From assembly GCA_023460315.1 (NCBI GenBank), contig JAEWQO010000078.1, positions 1-64,000 on the forward strand: DNA of 64,000 bases, written 5' to 3'. Positions 1 to 8,229 of this stretch are shown piece by piece (positions within the stretch are counted from its first letter, which is position 1; every line of letters starts with the position of its first letter). The DNA comes from Actinomycetes bacterium. Its GTDB lineage: Bacteria; Actinomycetota; Coriobacteriia; Coriobacteriales; Eggerthellaceae. The notes under the pieces are model-generated. The model saw only the letters and a list, made by a program, of their open reading frames with translations. It ran no database searches and was not told the origin of the DNA. Both the position numbers and the translations under genes were made by a program.

Positions 1-8
1 CGGTTAGC

Positions 9-118
9 CCCCTTAAGGGGCGGCCGGTAAGAATGCGCTGGACCATCGCGGCTTTGCCGCAGCTGGCATTCTCGACCCTTACAGGGTCGCCTATGCAAGC
101 CACCGGCTCTGCCGGTGG
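9..118. repeat. Cluster of short hairpins upstream of arsM
   Basis: Four compact dyads are packed into about 110 bp. CCCCTTAAGGGG lies at 9-20. GCGGC/GCCGC (48-52/56-60) is nested inside GAATGC/GCATTC (31-36/66-71). GACCCT/AGGGTC lies at 74-79/83-88, and CCACCGGC/GCCGGTGG at 100-107/111-118 with a 3-nt loop. No ORF covers them. This could be the end of an IS200/IS605-type element (those ends carry hairpins) or a terminator array from a gene left of the window. The upstream context is missing, so the identity is open. Bases 119-269 are AT-richer and probably hold the arsM promoter. Confidence 0.4.
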
Positions 119-269
119 TCATGACTATCTGTCTTATCATTGCCTAAATCCTATAATAACGCTAGATTAATAATAGACATACTCAAATACTAGGTTATAT
201 ACTATGGAAACTTGCTTTTACGGGATGCCGGTCTCAAGGTGCGGCGAAAACAAGAAGAGGAGAAAGCAC

Positions 270-1322
270 ATGGAAGATATCAGGGATAAGGTAAGGGAAT
301 ATTACGGCACGGTGGTGAAGTCTTCGGCGGATTTGAAGACCGGGGTGTGCTGTTGCTCAAGCGCTCCGCGGAGCATTCGGCCGATTTTGGAGCAGCTGCC
401 TGACGAGGTCAAGGATCGCTTCTATGGGTGTGGCTCTCCACTGCCGCCCCTGCTGGAGGGTTGCACGGTGCTCGATCTTGGATGCGGGACCGGCAGAGAT
501 GTGTTCGTGGCATCAAAGCTCGTTGGGCCGAATGGTCGCGTCATCGGAGTTGACATGACTGACGAGCAGCTTGAAGTGGGAAGAAGATACCAGGACGAGG
601 TGGCCAAGGCTTTTGGGCATGATCGCTCGAACGTCGAATTCAAGCAAGGGTATATAGAGGACCTCGGTTCATTGGGAATTGAGGACTCATCCATTGACGT
701 GGTCATATCAAATTGCGTCATCAATTTGTCGCCCTTCAAGGAGCAGGTGTTTTCTGAGATCTATCGCGTGCTCAAAGAAGGCGGCGAACTGTATTTCTCC
801 GACGTGTTTGCCGACCGCCGGTTGCCCGAAGAGCTGTCGAACGATCCCGTGCTGAGGGGCGAGTGCCTGGGCGGCGCGCTGTATATCGAGGACTTCCGCC
901 GCATGATGAGAAGGGTGGGCTGGGAAGATTTCCGCTATATGTCCACTCATGTGTCAAGCATCGACAATGACGAGATTGCCGAGAAGGTGGACGGCATCAC
1001 CTTTTTCTCCCGCACGGTCCGCGCGTTCAAATTGGCATCGCTCGAGGACCTTTGTGAGCAATATGATCAAGTGGCTACCTATCTTGGAACGATTCCGGGC
1101 CAGGAGCAATTCTTTGACCTCGATGACCATCATCGCTTCTTCACCGATGAGCCTATGGAGGTGTGCGGCAACTCGTGTGCCATGGTTCAAGAGACGCGCT
1201 TTGGGAAATGCTTCTCCATCGAGGGAGACCGATCGGTGCACAAGGGGCCGTTTCCCGGTTGTGGAAACATTCCCTACGCGGCTGACGGCGACGGCTGCGG
1301 ATGCTCGTCAGGCTGCTGCTGA
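270..1322 (+). CDS. arsM: Arsenite S-adenosylmethionine methyltransferase (ArsM)
   Basis: Methylates trivalent arsenic using SAM in the cytoplasm. The start at 270 follows an AAGAGGAG ribosome-binding site and gives the family N-terminus MEDIRDKVREYYG; an ATG at 204 in the same frame has no comparable site. Features seen: a Cys triplet in TGVCCCSS, the SAM-binding motif VLDLGCGTGRDVF, a Cys in VISNCVINL and another in GECLGGALY (the positions of the As(III)-binding cysteines of characterised ArsM), and a C-terminal domain ending in a Cys-rich tail (GCGCSSGCC). Length is 350 residues, normal for the long ArsM form. An aquaglyceroporin gene follows after 86 bp, so the pair looks like an arsenic uptake/efflux and methylation unit. 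No arsR or arsenite pump gene is visible nearby. Confidence 0.92.
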   Translation: MEDIRDKVREYYGTVVKSSADLKTGVCCCSSAPRSIRPILEQLPDEVKDRFYGCGSPLPPLLEGCTVLDLGCGTGRDVFVASKLVGPNGRVIGVDMTDEQLEVGRRYQDEVAKAFGHDRSNVEFKQGYIEDLGSLGIEDSSIDVVISNCVINLSPFKEQVFSEIYRVLKEGGELYFSDVFADRRLPEELSNDPVLRGECLGGALYIEDFRRMMRRVGWEDFRYMSTHVSSIDNDEIAEKVDGITFFSRTVRAFKLASLEDLCEQYDQVATYLGTIPGQEQFFDLDDHHRFFTDEPMEVCGNSCAMVQETRFGKCFSIEGDRSVHKGPFPGCGNIPYAADGDGCGCSSGCC

Positions 1323-1408
1323 CATTCATGGAAAATGAGATGAGTGGTGGGACTGTGCAGCAGGTGTCCAGCTGTCACCGCGTGCCACGTGAAAACAAGG
1401 AGGAAGAA

Positions 1409-2296
1409 GTGAAAGCTGTCAAGTTGATGGCGGGGGAGTTCATCGGAACGTTTATGATGTGCTTCTTCGGTATTGGAGCGGTTGCAGTGACCTCGCTGTT
1501 TGGGGCGATGAACGGCCCTTTTCAAGTGGGAATGATCTAGGGTGTCTCGATTGCCATTGCAATCTATGTCACCCGCCATTTGTCCGGAGCCCATTTCAAT
1601 CCTGCCGTGTCTTTGGCCATGGTCGTGTCCGGCCGCATGCCGCTGCGCGAACTGCCGGCCTACCTTGCTGGGCAGTTTATAGGCGCGTTTGTCGCGGGCC
1701 TCGCCCTGTGGGGGTTGTTTGCCGATTCGGTCGCGAAATGGCTCGCTGACAACGGAGCGACCATGGCAGTCCAAAGCGCCGCTTCAAGCATTTGGTGCGA
1801 GGTTTTTCCAAACACCAGCCTAGGTGTGGTGACTCCTGCCGTCGGGGCTTTTGCCGAAGGTCTCGGCGTGTTCATCCTCGTGCTTGTCATTTTCTCGCTC
1901 ACCGAGACCGAGAACACCGGCCGGCCATCCAGCATGTTGGCTCCACTGTTCATCGGCCTGACCATCACCATCATTATCGGCACGGTCGGGCCGCTGACCA
2001 ATGCGGGGCTGAATCCGGCGCGTGATATCGGGCCTCGCTTGGTCGGGTTCATGGTCGGATTCGGCGATCTGGCGTTTTCTTGGGATGCTCTCTTCGTCTA
2101 TGCCGTGGGTCCGCTCGTCGGCGGCACGCTTGCGGCGTTTGCCTACACCAAGCTTATCTCTCCCCTGCATCAAAAATGCGTCAACGAGGGAGAGACGGCC
2201 TGCGCTCCCTCAAGCAGGATGTGCAAGAGTCCTGCCGCCGCTTCGTGCGACAAGCTGACCAATCAGGAAATTGCAGAGTTTGAGCGCTGTTTGTAG
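1409..2296 (+). pseudogene. MIP-family aquaglyceroporin interrupted by an amber codon
   Basis: The reading frame starts at GTG 1409 behind AAGGAGGA and would encode a 295-residue aquaporin/glycerol facilitator. Both pore motifs are present: NPAVS in SGAHFNPAVS, and NPARD in GLNPARDIGPR, the Asp after the second NPA being typical of glycerol-type channels. Codon 44 (1538-1540) is TAG at a position where the family normally has Trp (GMI*GVSIAIAIYVT), so one base (TGG to TAG) explains the break. The rest of the frame is intact and not decayed. The C-terminal tail is Cys-rich (KCVNEGETACAPSSRMCKSP), unusual for a MIP and reminiscent of the Cys-rich tail of the adjacent ArsM. It may be a recent pseudogene, a suppressed amber or a sequencing error; arsenite conductance is inferred from context. 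Confidence 0.85.
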
Positions 2297-2352
2297 GAGC
2301 ATTTTGCTGGATGCTGGCTGTGTTTGCCGCAGGCCCGAGCATGAGGGACTGC

Positions 2353-3777
2353 CTATGCGGCCGGCGTCCAGACCCGGACCCGGCAGCATTTCACCGCGTC
2401 GCCGCCAAGGGGCTGATAGTCGACGCTTGTGAAGGTCACTGCCATGTTGCCCGTGCCTGTCGATGCCAGGTAGTCCCCGTAGGTGTCCGATCCGTCGGGT
2501 ACATCAATCGCTACATAGTTGCTGGCATCGAGGTCGATGGCGCACACCGACCCGGTCGATTTCACCATGAGGAAGCGGCCGCACCAGGCAGGCGGGGCCG
2601 AAGGGGTGCGGGCGAAACGGAACCAAGGGGCATCGCTGTAGTTCCCCTCGGTGACGGGCGAGGCTGGCGTGTAGGTTCCGAGGTTCGCGATGCCACCGCC
2701 ATAATTGTAGACGGCATCGAACGAGAACATGAAGCCGGTTGTTCCATACCCCGCCTCCAGAGGCTTCATTGACTGGGGAAGCACCAGAGAGTCAAGCGTG
2801 GTGGTGGACTCCGCGTCGAGGAGCGTGAGCTGATAGTTCACGGAGGAGGCGTCGACGCGGGGAGTGATGACGACCGAGGTGGCGAGCGCATAGGGGGAAG
2901 TGGCCATGCGGCCATGCGACGAATACACGGTTTCGCCTGATTCCGATCCGAATGATGTCCGCTTGAGCAGCGAGTCTTCCGAAAGCTTGGTTCCGTCGGT
3001 GCGAGGGAGAACTTGCCAGAACGCATGGCTTTGCGTGGCGGCGATGGTCGGCGTTTCCCAATCGCTGCCACCTTCGTCCACGAGTGCAGGCGTTCCGATG
3101 GAGGTCCCGTTGACGCGGGCGGTGTAGATGCGCCACACGCCGTCAAGGATGTCCGCTTCGGTCCAGATGATCCCGTCTTCGACGGCGCGCACGTCATATA
3201 TCTCGAATCCCTCGTCCTGCCCGACGGCTTGCTTGAGGACGATGGGGCAGTTTCCGCTGGCAAAGGAGAGCAATCCCACCTGAGCGAGGGGTTTGGCGCT
3301 TTCCTCGTTCGGTATCAGGCAGGCGGCGACCGCGTCATCGCTGGACCAAACGAGCGTTCCGTAGGGAAGCTGGAAGTCGCCTACCAAGGAAAGTCGTTCT
3401 CCGACATTCTCTATGAGACTGAAGGCGGCGGAATCGTCGGAAGAGAGCACGGATTCTTCAGGGACTGTGAGAACTGTCACGTCCTCTTCCGAACTTTGCG
3501 CTTGCTGGGCAAGGACGCTCACCCCGCCCGCGGCGACAGCAAGAGCTCCGACGCCGAGGGCGCCGTACAGGAAGTGACGCCGGGTGATGAGCGTCTCGCT
3601 GCCATTTGGGGTATGTGAACGGGGTCTTTTGCTATCCGACAGGGCGGCATGTCCTCCTCGGACGGTGCCGCCCGCATGAAGCTGCCCGCTCTGCCTCGAG
3701 CCGTACCTGCTGGTTCGGCGTTGAGCGGCTGCGTTGCGCCGCGTGTGGTTGGCGTGTGTCGATCTCCTCGTTGGCAT
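2353..3777 (-). CDS. Tat-exported protein of unknown function, beta-propeller-like
   Basis: A twin-arginine signal is visible around residues 65-95 of the longest frame (ITRRHFLYGALGVGALAVAAGGVSVLAQQ). The mature part, about 375 residues, is rich in Gly, Ser and aromatic residues, with repeated short strand-like blocks (for example DAVAACLIPNEES, HGRMATSPYALATSVVITP, GYGTTGFMFSFDAVY) suggesting a beta-propeller. No catalytic motif is recognised. The start is uncertain. ATG 3777 has no clear ribosome-binding site and puts about 60 basic residues before the signal. A GAGGAGG motif lies just upstream of an in-frame CTG near 3642, which would place the Tat motif close to the N-terminus. It is convergent with the aquaglyceroporin gene, whose stop is 57 bp away. 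Confidence 0.7.
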   Translation of the reverse strand: MPTRRSTHANHTRRNAAAQRRTSRYGSRQSGQLHAGGTVRGGHAALSDSKRPRSHTPNGSETLITRRHFLYGALGVGALAVAAGGVSVLAQQAQSSEEDVTVLTVPEESVLSSDDSAAFSLIENVGERLSLVGDFQLPYGTLVWSSDDAVAACLIPNEESAKPLAQVGLLSFASGNCPIVLKQAVGQDEGFEIYDVRAVEDGIIWTEADILDGVWRIYTARVNGTSIGTPALVDEGGSDWETPTIAATQSHAFWQVLPRTDGTKLSEDSLLKRTSFGSESGETVYSSHGRMATSPYALATSVVITPRVDASSVNYQLTLLDAESTTTLDSLVLPQSMKPLEAGYGTTGFMFSFDAVYNYGGGIANLGTYTPASPVTEGNYSDAPWFRFARTPSAPPAWCGRFLMVKSTGSVCAIDLDASNYVAIDVPDGSDTYGDYLASTGTGNMAVTFTSVDYQPLGGDAVKCCRVRVWTPAA

Positions 3778-3930
3778 GGTGTTTATTGTGTCATTTCACG
3801 CACGGGTTCAAGTGGCCTTGGCGCTAATTGCTACAATAAATGCAAACACGCTGTATGCTCGGATCAAAAGACGTGAAGATGATGCGAACTGCGTGGGATC
3901 CGGGAAAGCGACGAGCTTGAGGAGTGATCC

Positions 3931-4641
3931 ATGAGCAACGAAACACGACGAATTTTGTTGGTTGAAGATGAGAAGGCCATTCGCGATGCCGTGACGGCCT
4001 ATCTTGAACGCGAGAACTACTGGGTAACGGCGGTGGGAGACGGCCAAGAGGCTTTGGAAGAGTTTGCCAAGCATCACTTTGACTTGGTTATTCTTGACCT
4101 CATGCTGCCTCGCGTTCCGGGTGAGCGCGTATGCCGCGCCATTCGAGACAACTCCGATGTGCCCATCATCATGCTGACGGCGAAGGGCGAAGTTGAGGAC
4201 CGCATCATCGGCCTTGAGCTGGGTGCCGACGATTACCTGGTGAAGCCTTTCAGCCCGCGCGAGCTTGTTGCCCGTGCCCGCGCGCTCCTGCGCCGCGTGC
4301 ATGCCGATTCCGAGCCTCAGCGCGAGGTGCTGGAGTTTGGCGAGCTGACCATTGACGTGTCGGGCCACAAGGTGCTTGTCAACGGCGAGGAGATTGACCT
4401 CACGGCAAGTGAATTCAAGCTGCTCACCACGCTTTCACGGTATCCTGGCCGCGTGTACTCGCGTATGGAGCTGGTGGAAAAGGTCTTGGGCTACGATTTC
4501 GAGGGCTATGAACGCACCATCGATTCCCACGTGAAGAATCTGCGAGCGAAGATCGGCGACAATCCGCGCAACCCGAAATGGCTTCACACGGTGCATGGAG
4601 TAGGCTATCGCTTCGAAGATCCGACGAAAACATCTCAATAA
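3931..4641 (+). CDS. OmpR/PhoB-family response regulator
   Basis: A 236-residue transcription factor. The receiver domain (residues 7-120) has the acidic pocket ED at 12-13, phosphoacceptor Asp56 in LVILDLMLP, the Thr of MLTAKG and Lys105 in DDYLVKPFSPREL. The winged-helix domain (about 135-230) carries LTASEFKLLTTL and ERTIDSHVKNLRAKIG, the DNA-recognition region of the OmpR class. The histidine kinase starts 9 bp after its stop, so the two form one operon. The target genes are not shown by the sequence. The upstream gap 3778-3930 has a possible -10 element (TACAAT at 3832-3837) but no convincing -35. Confidence 0.95.
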   Translation: MSNETRRILLVEDEKAIRDAVTAYLERENYWVTAVGDGQEALEEFAKHHFDLVILDLMLPRVPGERVCRAIRDNSDVPIIMLTAKGEVEDRIIGLELGADDYLVKPFSPRELVARARALLRRVHADSEPQREVLEFGELTIDVSGHKVLVNGEEIDLTASEFKLLTTLSRYPGRVYSRMELVEKVLGYDFEGYERTIDSHVKNLRAKIGDNPRNPKWLHTVHGVGYRFEDPTKTSQ

Positions 4642-4650
4642 TCTCTTATA

Positions 4651-6330
4651 GTGAATGATCTGAGCACACAGTCCGAACAGACTGAGGAGCACGTGCCGTC
4701 TTCCAAAGAGGCGGAGGCCCTTACCGAGCGCGTCATCATAGATGCGTCTTCCTCGGGTTCCATTCCGATGCCGGGGGTCGTCGATGAGGACGGGGGCGCG
4801 AACGGGCGCAAGGGCTTCCGCTGGAACAGCTTCACCTATACGACACGGGTCACGGCTGCCTTTGCTTTCATTGCAGCCATGACTGCGCTCGTGGCCATCG
4901 GTGTGCTGTCTTTTGTATGGGAGCAGCATTTTCAGGCCTATACGCAGGAAAACATGCTTTCCTTGGCCGAGTCGACCGCCGAGCGGATTGAAACCATCTA
5001 CAACCGGACCGGAACGCTCGATGACCCGCAGGTTGTGGCAACCGCGCAATACGCTCAAAGCTTGAGCAAAGGTGCCGGCGTCATGGTGGTTGACAACAAG
5101 GACAATAAAACGATCTACGACTCGTCGAATCCCAAGTACGATGAAAACGCCGAGGGAGACGAAGGCGAAGTGGCGCAGAACGGAGTCGACGTCTCCCTTG
5201 CGCCCTCCGGCTCTTCGGGCGGCCAGATGGTGACCGCGCCGATCATCTCGGCTGACAACATCGCCGTCGGCTCCGTGCGCGTGTGGGTCTATGGCTCTGA
5301 CGCTCTTTTGCGCGCGTCGGACGAGGAGTTTCGCAACAACTCTTACCAGGCCATGATATTCGCGACGGTGCTGGCCATCGTCCTTGCGTCCCTCATTGGC
5401 TTTCTGTTTGCCCGAAACCTCGTCAGTCCCATCAATCGTATGACGAAGACGGCAAAGGCCATCAAGGAAGGTGACCTTGCCGCGCGCACGCGGCTGCATG
5501 GCGATGACGAGATCGCGCGTTTGGGGGAGACGTTTGACGAGATGGCGGATTCGGTCGAACGCGACCGCAAGCTTGAGCGCCGTCTGACAACCGATGTCGC
5601 ACATGAGCTGCGCACGCCGCTCATGGCCATCCAGTCCACGGTCGAAGCCATGGTTGACGGGGTGTTCGAGGCGGACGAAGAGCGGCTTGAGACGGTGAAC
5701 TCCGAGGTGCAGCGCTTGAGCCGTCTGGTCGATGCCATCTTGAAGCTTTCGCGTCTGGAGAACCGCTCGACGCCTATGAAGGAAGAGATTGTTGATGTGG
5801 GTCGGCTCATCTCAGGCATTGTCGCCACCCATGAGGCATTCGTCGCCGACTCTGGCCTGACGCTGTCCTACGAGATGGAGAGAGGGGTGTGTGTGCGGGG
5901 CGATGCGGACATGATTCGCCAAGCCACCGCCAATCTTATCTCGAATGCCGTTCGCTACACTCCTGAGGGGGGACATATCACCGTGCAGGTCAAGCGTGGC
6001 GACATCATGGCATCCATCGTCGTGCAGGACACGGGCATCGGCCTCTCGCCCGATGAGGCGAAGATGGTCTTCTCCCGGTTCTGGCGGGCAGATGCTGGCC
6101 GCACGCGCGAAAGCGGAGGGCTGGGCATTGGGTTGTCGGTGGTGAAGGAGATCGTTGACCGCCATGGCGGCTGGGTGCAGGTTGAAGGCTGCAAAGGGGA
6201 AGGCGCATGCTTCACGATCCATCTTCCTTTATATGATGAGAGCAGGCAGCGTGGCCAGCAGCAAAAGCAATACAAGGCTCAACAGAAGGCGCAAAAAACT
6301 CGCGTCAAGTCACATAAGGACCAGAAATAG
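4651..6330 (+). CDS. Membrane sensor histidine kinase (HAMP-HisKA-HATPase)
   Basis: A 559-residue sensor kinase starting at GTG 4651. After a charged cytoplasmic N-terminus come TM1 (about 67-90), an extracytoplasmic sensor region (about 91-232) with no recognised ligand domain, TM2 (about 233-254) and a HAMP linker. The H-box TTDVAHELRTPL places the phosphorylated His near 318. ATP-binding motifs follow: N-box LISNAVRYTPEGG, G1 DTGIGLSPDE, F-box FSRFWR and G2 GGLGIGLSVVKE. The C-terminal 25 residues are a Lys/Gln-rich tail with no known function. The gene is the cognate partner of the adjacent response regulator. The signal is unknown. Confidence 0.94.
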   Translation: MNDLSTQSEQTEEHVPSSKEAEALTERVIIDASSSGSIPMPGVVDEDGGANGRKGFRWNSFTYTTRVTAAFAFIAAMTALVAIGVLSFVWEQHFQAYTQENMLSLAESTAERIETIYNRTGTLDDPQVVATAQYAQSLSKGAGVMVVDNKDNKTIYDSSNPKYDENAEGDEGEVAQNGVDVSLAPSGSSGGQMVTAPIISADNIAVGSVRVWVYGSDALLRASDEEFRNNSYQAMIFATVLAIVLASLIGFLFARNLVSPINRMTKTAKAIKEGDLAARTRLHGDDEIARLGETFDEMADSVERDRKLERRLTTDVAHELRTPLMAIQSTVEAMVDGVFEADEERLETVNSEVQRLSRLVDAILKLSRLENRSTPMKEEIVDVGRLISGIVATHEAFVADSGLTLSYEMERGVCVRGDADMIRQATANLISNAVRYTPEGGHITVQVKRGDIMASIVVQDTGIGLSPDEAKMVFSRFWRADAGRTRESGGLGIGLSVVKEIVDRHGGWVQVEGCKGEGACFTIHLPLYDESRQRGQQQKQYKAQQKAQKTRVKSHKDQK

Positions 6331-6414
6331 ACGATAATAGGGCGCGCTGATCAAAGATCGGCGCGTTTCGCGAGCGACAGAGACCCGCGACAGGAGAAAG
6401 GCGAAAGGATCAGC

Positions 6415-7293
6415 ATGACCGGAATCGACATCAAGCCCGATGCTCAGGGGAAAGTACGAGATCTGTACGATCTGGGGGACAAGCTGCTGCTCGTGGCAAC
6501 TGACCGCATTTCGGCGTTCGACTATATCCTCGAGGACAACATACCCCATAAGGGTGCCGTGCTCACGCAGCTTTCGTGTTTCTGGTTCGAACTGCTTGGC
6601 GATGTGGTGGAAAATCATTTCATCTCTGCTGACGTGTCTGATCTGCCCGAGCGATTCAAGCCTTACGCTGATTATCTGCGCGGTCGCTTCATGCTGGTCA
6701 AAAAGGCAGCTATGTTTCCGCTCGAATGTATCGTGCGCGGCTATCTGGCCGGCAGCGGACTCAAGGAGTACCAGAAGCAGGGGACGGTATGCGGCATCAA
6801 CCTTCCTGCGGGCTTGGTGAACTCATCCAAACTTCCGGAGCCTCTTTATACGCCCTCGACGAAGGCTGAGATCGGCGACCACGATGAGAACATCAGCTTC
6901 GAGCAAACCGTCGATCTCATCGGGAAAGAGGATGCGGCGCGGGTGCGTGACCTTGCAATAGCTGTGTATTCGAGAGCACGGGACCATGCGGCCAAACAAG
7001 GGATCATCATTGCCGACACCAAATTCGAGTTTGGCCGACTTGATGGAAAGATCATCCTCGCCGATGAGGTTTTGACGCCCGACTCGTCGCGTTTCTGGCC
7101 AGGGGATGAGTATAAGGAAGGCGCTGATCAACCAAGTTTTGACAAGCAGTTTGTGCGCGACTGGCTGAACGCTCATTGGGATCGCACCGGCAACCCGCCG
7201 CGCTTGCCTCAAGACATCATAGACAAGACAAGTGAAAAATACGTTCAAGCGTACGAGAAGATAACTGGCAGGAAGTTCGTTCCGTCCGTCTAA
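6415..7293 (+). CDS. purC: Phosphoribosylaminoimidazole-succinocarboxamide synthase
   Basis: Condenses CAIR with aspartate to SAICAR in purine synthesis, using ATP. The ATP-binding N-terminus GKVRDLYDLGDKLLLVATDRISAFDYIL is clear, followed by the family block FPLECIVRGYLAGSGLKEYQ, the EISDHDENISFE-type segment (here EIGDHDENISFEQ) and TKFEFGRLDGKIILADEVLTPDSSRFW. Length, 292 residues, matches the long single-domain form. A GAGAAAGGCGAAAGGA stretch precedes the ATG. It is followed by an unknown membrane protein gene and then purL, all on the same strand. A structured intergenic element at 7322-7410 may separate transcription of purC from the two genes downstream. Confidence 0.96.
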   Translation: MTGIDIKPDAQGKVRDLYDLGDKLLLVATDRISAFDYILEDNIPHKGAVLTQLSCFWFELLGDVVENHFISADVSDLPERFKPYADYLRGRFMLVKKAAMFPLECIVRGYLAGSGLKEYQKQGTVCGINLPAGLVNSSKLPEPLYTPSTKAEIGDHDENISFEQTVDLIGKEDAARVRDLAIAVYSRARDHAAKQGIIIADTKFEFGRLDGKIILADEVLTPDSSRFWPGDEYKEGADQPSFDKQFVRDWLNAHWDRTGNPPRLPQDIIDKTSEKYVQAYEKITGRKFVPSV

Positions 7294-7321
7294 CGACAAC
7301 GGAACTGTTTGACGCTGTGGT

Positions 7322-7410
7322 GTGCCAAGACGACCAGTTGCCGCTTGAGCCTTGCTCATGCGCGAAGTCCGCCACGCAAAGCCTCATGGCATTCTGAGGC
7401 GTCTTGGCAC
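7322..7410 (+). other. Foldable intergenic element after purC
   Basis: An 11-bp perfect inverted repeat (GTGCCAAGACG at 7322-7332, CGTCTTGGCAC at 7400-7410) encloses two internal hairpins: TGAGC/GCTCA around 7353-7366 and GCCTCA/TGAGGC at 7381-7386/7395-7400. Together they could fold as a three-way junction. It lies between purC and the next gene in a purine operon. It resembles no riboswitch class that I recognise and lacks a clean U-tract. Possible roles are an attenuator, an RNA-processing element or a small MITE. Confidence 0.4.
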
Positions 7411-7465
7411 TTTCCGCTGACTTTGCTGGACCGGTGGAGCCAAACAACAAGGAGCAAGAAGCGCT

Positions 7466-8218
7466 ATGACCCAACGCAACCCCCTGAATGATCGCTATCA
7501 GAGCGAAGAGCATCGTGGCACGACGCGCAAGAGCGCGGCATCCGCCAAGCCCAAGACGAAGGCGGCGGCATCCGTTCGCGTGCAGCCCAAGGAGAAGACC
7601 AAACAGCAGAAACGGGCTGACAAGAAGGCTCTTCGCCAAAAGCAGACCGATCTCGACCGCAAATACTACAATCCGCCGACGGCGCAATACAAGCGTTTGC
7701 GGAAGCTCTGGTGGGGCCTGCTGATCGGGGCTATCATCATGGTGGCGATCTCGTGGTTCGCGCGGTCGCTGTTCCCCGAACCCGTGACCTATGTGACGCT
7801 GGGCCTGGCCTATCTGTGTATCATCGGAGCGCTTTACGTTGACTTCTCGAAGATCCGGAAGGTCCGTCGGGCATATCAGGAGGAAATGGAGGCTGGAAAG
7901 TCCAAGGAGCAGCGCGCGTTTGAGAAGCGGCAGAAGGCCGAACAGCGTGAGTTGAAGAAGGAAGCGGAGCAGAAATACGAGGCGGCCAAAACCGAAGAAG
8001 AGTCCGCAAAAGGGCGTGGCTTGTTTGGCACGGGGTTCCGTCTGCCCGGCTTTTCGCGCGATTCGTCCGACAAGCAAAAATCGGTCGAGTCACCCGATTC
8101 TTCCGTCCAGCCGGAAGAAAAGAACGAAGTGTTCGCCCGCGCGAAGGAGAGCGCTCGCAATGCTTCCAAAGCCGCGCGCAGCGCTGACGAGAACACGTCC
8201 CGCAAATCCACGAAGTAA
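7466..8218 (+). CDS. Small two-TM membrane protein with long basic arms
   Basis: A 250-residue protein I do not recognise. Residues 1-80 are highly charged and Lys/Arg/Ala-rich (SAKPKTKAAASVRVQPKEKTK). Two membrane helices follow (about 86-106, LWWGLLIGAIIMVAISW; about 112-130, YVTLGLAYLCIIGALYV). The C-terminal 120 residues are Lys/Glu-rich and coiled-coil-like, then Ser/Glu-rich. A GGAGCAAGAAGC sequence precedes the ATG. purL starts 11 bp after its stop, so it is transcribed with purL. Association with purine synthesis rests on position only. Confidence 0.8.
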   Translation: MTQRNPLNDRYQSEEHRGTTRKSAASAKPKTKAAASVRVQPKEKTKQQKRADKKALRQKQTDLDRKYYNPPTAQYKRLRKLWWGLLIGAIIMVAISWFARSLFPEPVTYVTLGLAYLCIIGALYVDFSKIRKVRRAYQEEMEAGKSKEQRAFEKRQKAEQRELKKEAEQKYEAAKTEEESAKGRGLFGTGFRLPGFSRDSSDKQKSVESPDSSVQPEEKNEVFARAKESARNASKAARSADENTSRKSTK

Positions 8219-8229
8219 GGTAGAAACAC

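Noticed and set aside
4435..5604. 389-codon minus-strand frame opposite the response regulator and histidine kinase genes
   Set aside because: Antisense shadow of two well-supported genes; composition is His/Arg-rich as expected for the opposite strand of GC-rich coding DNA.
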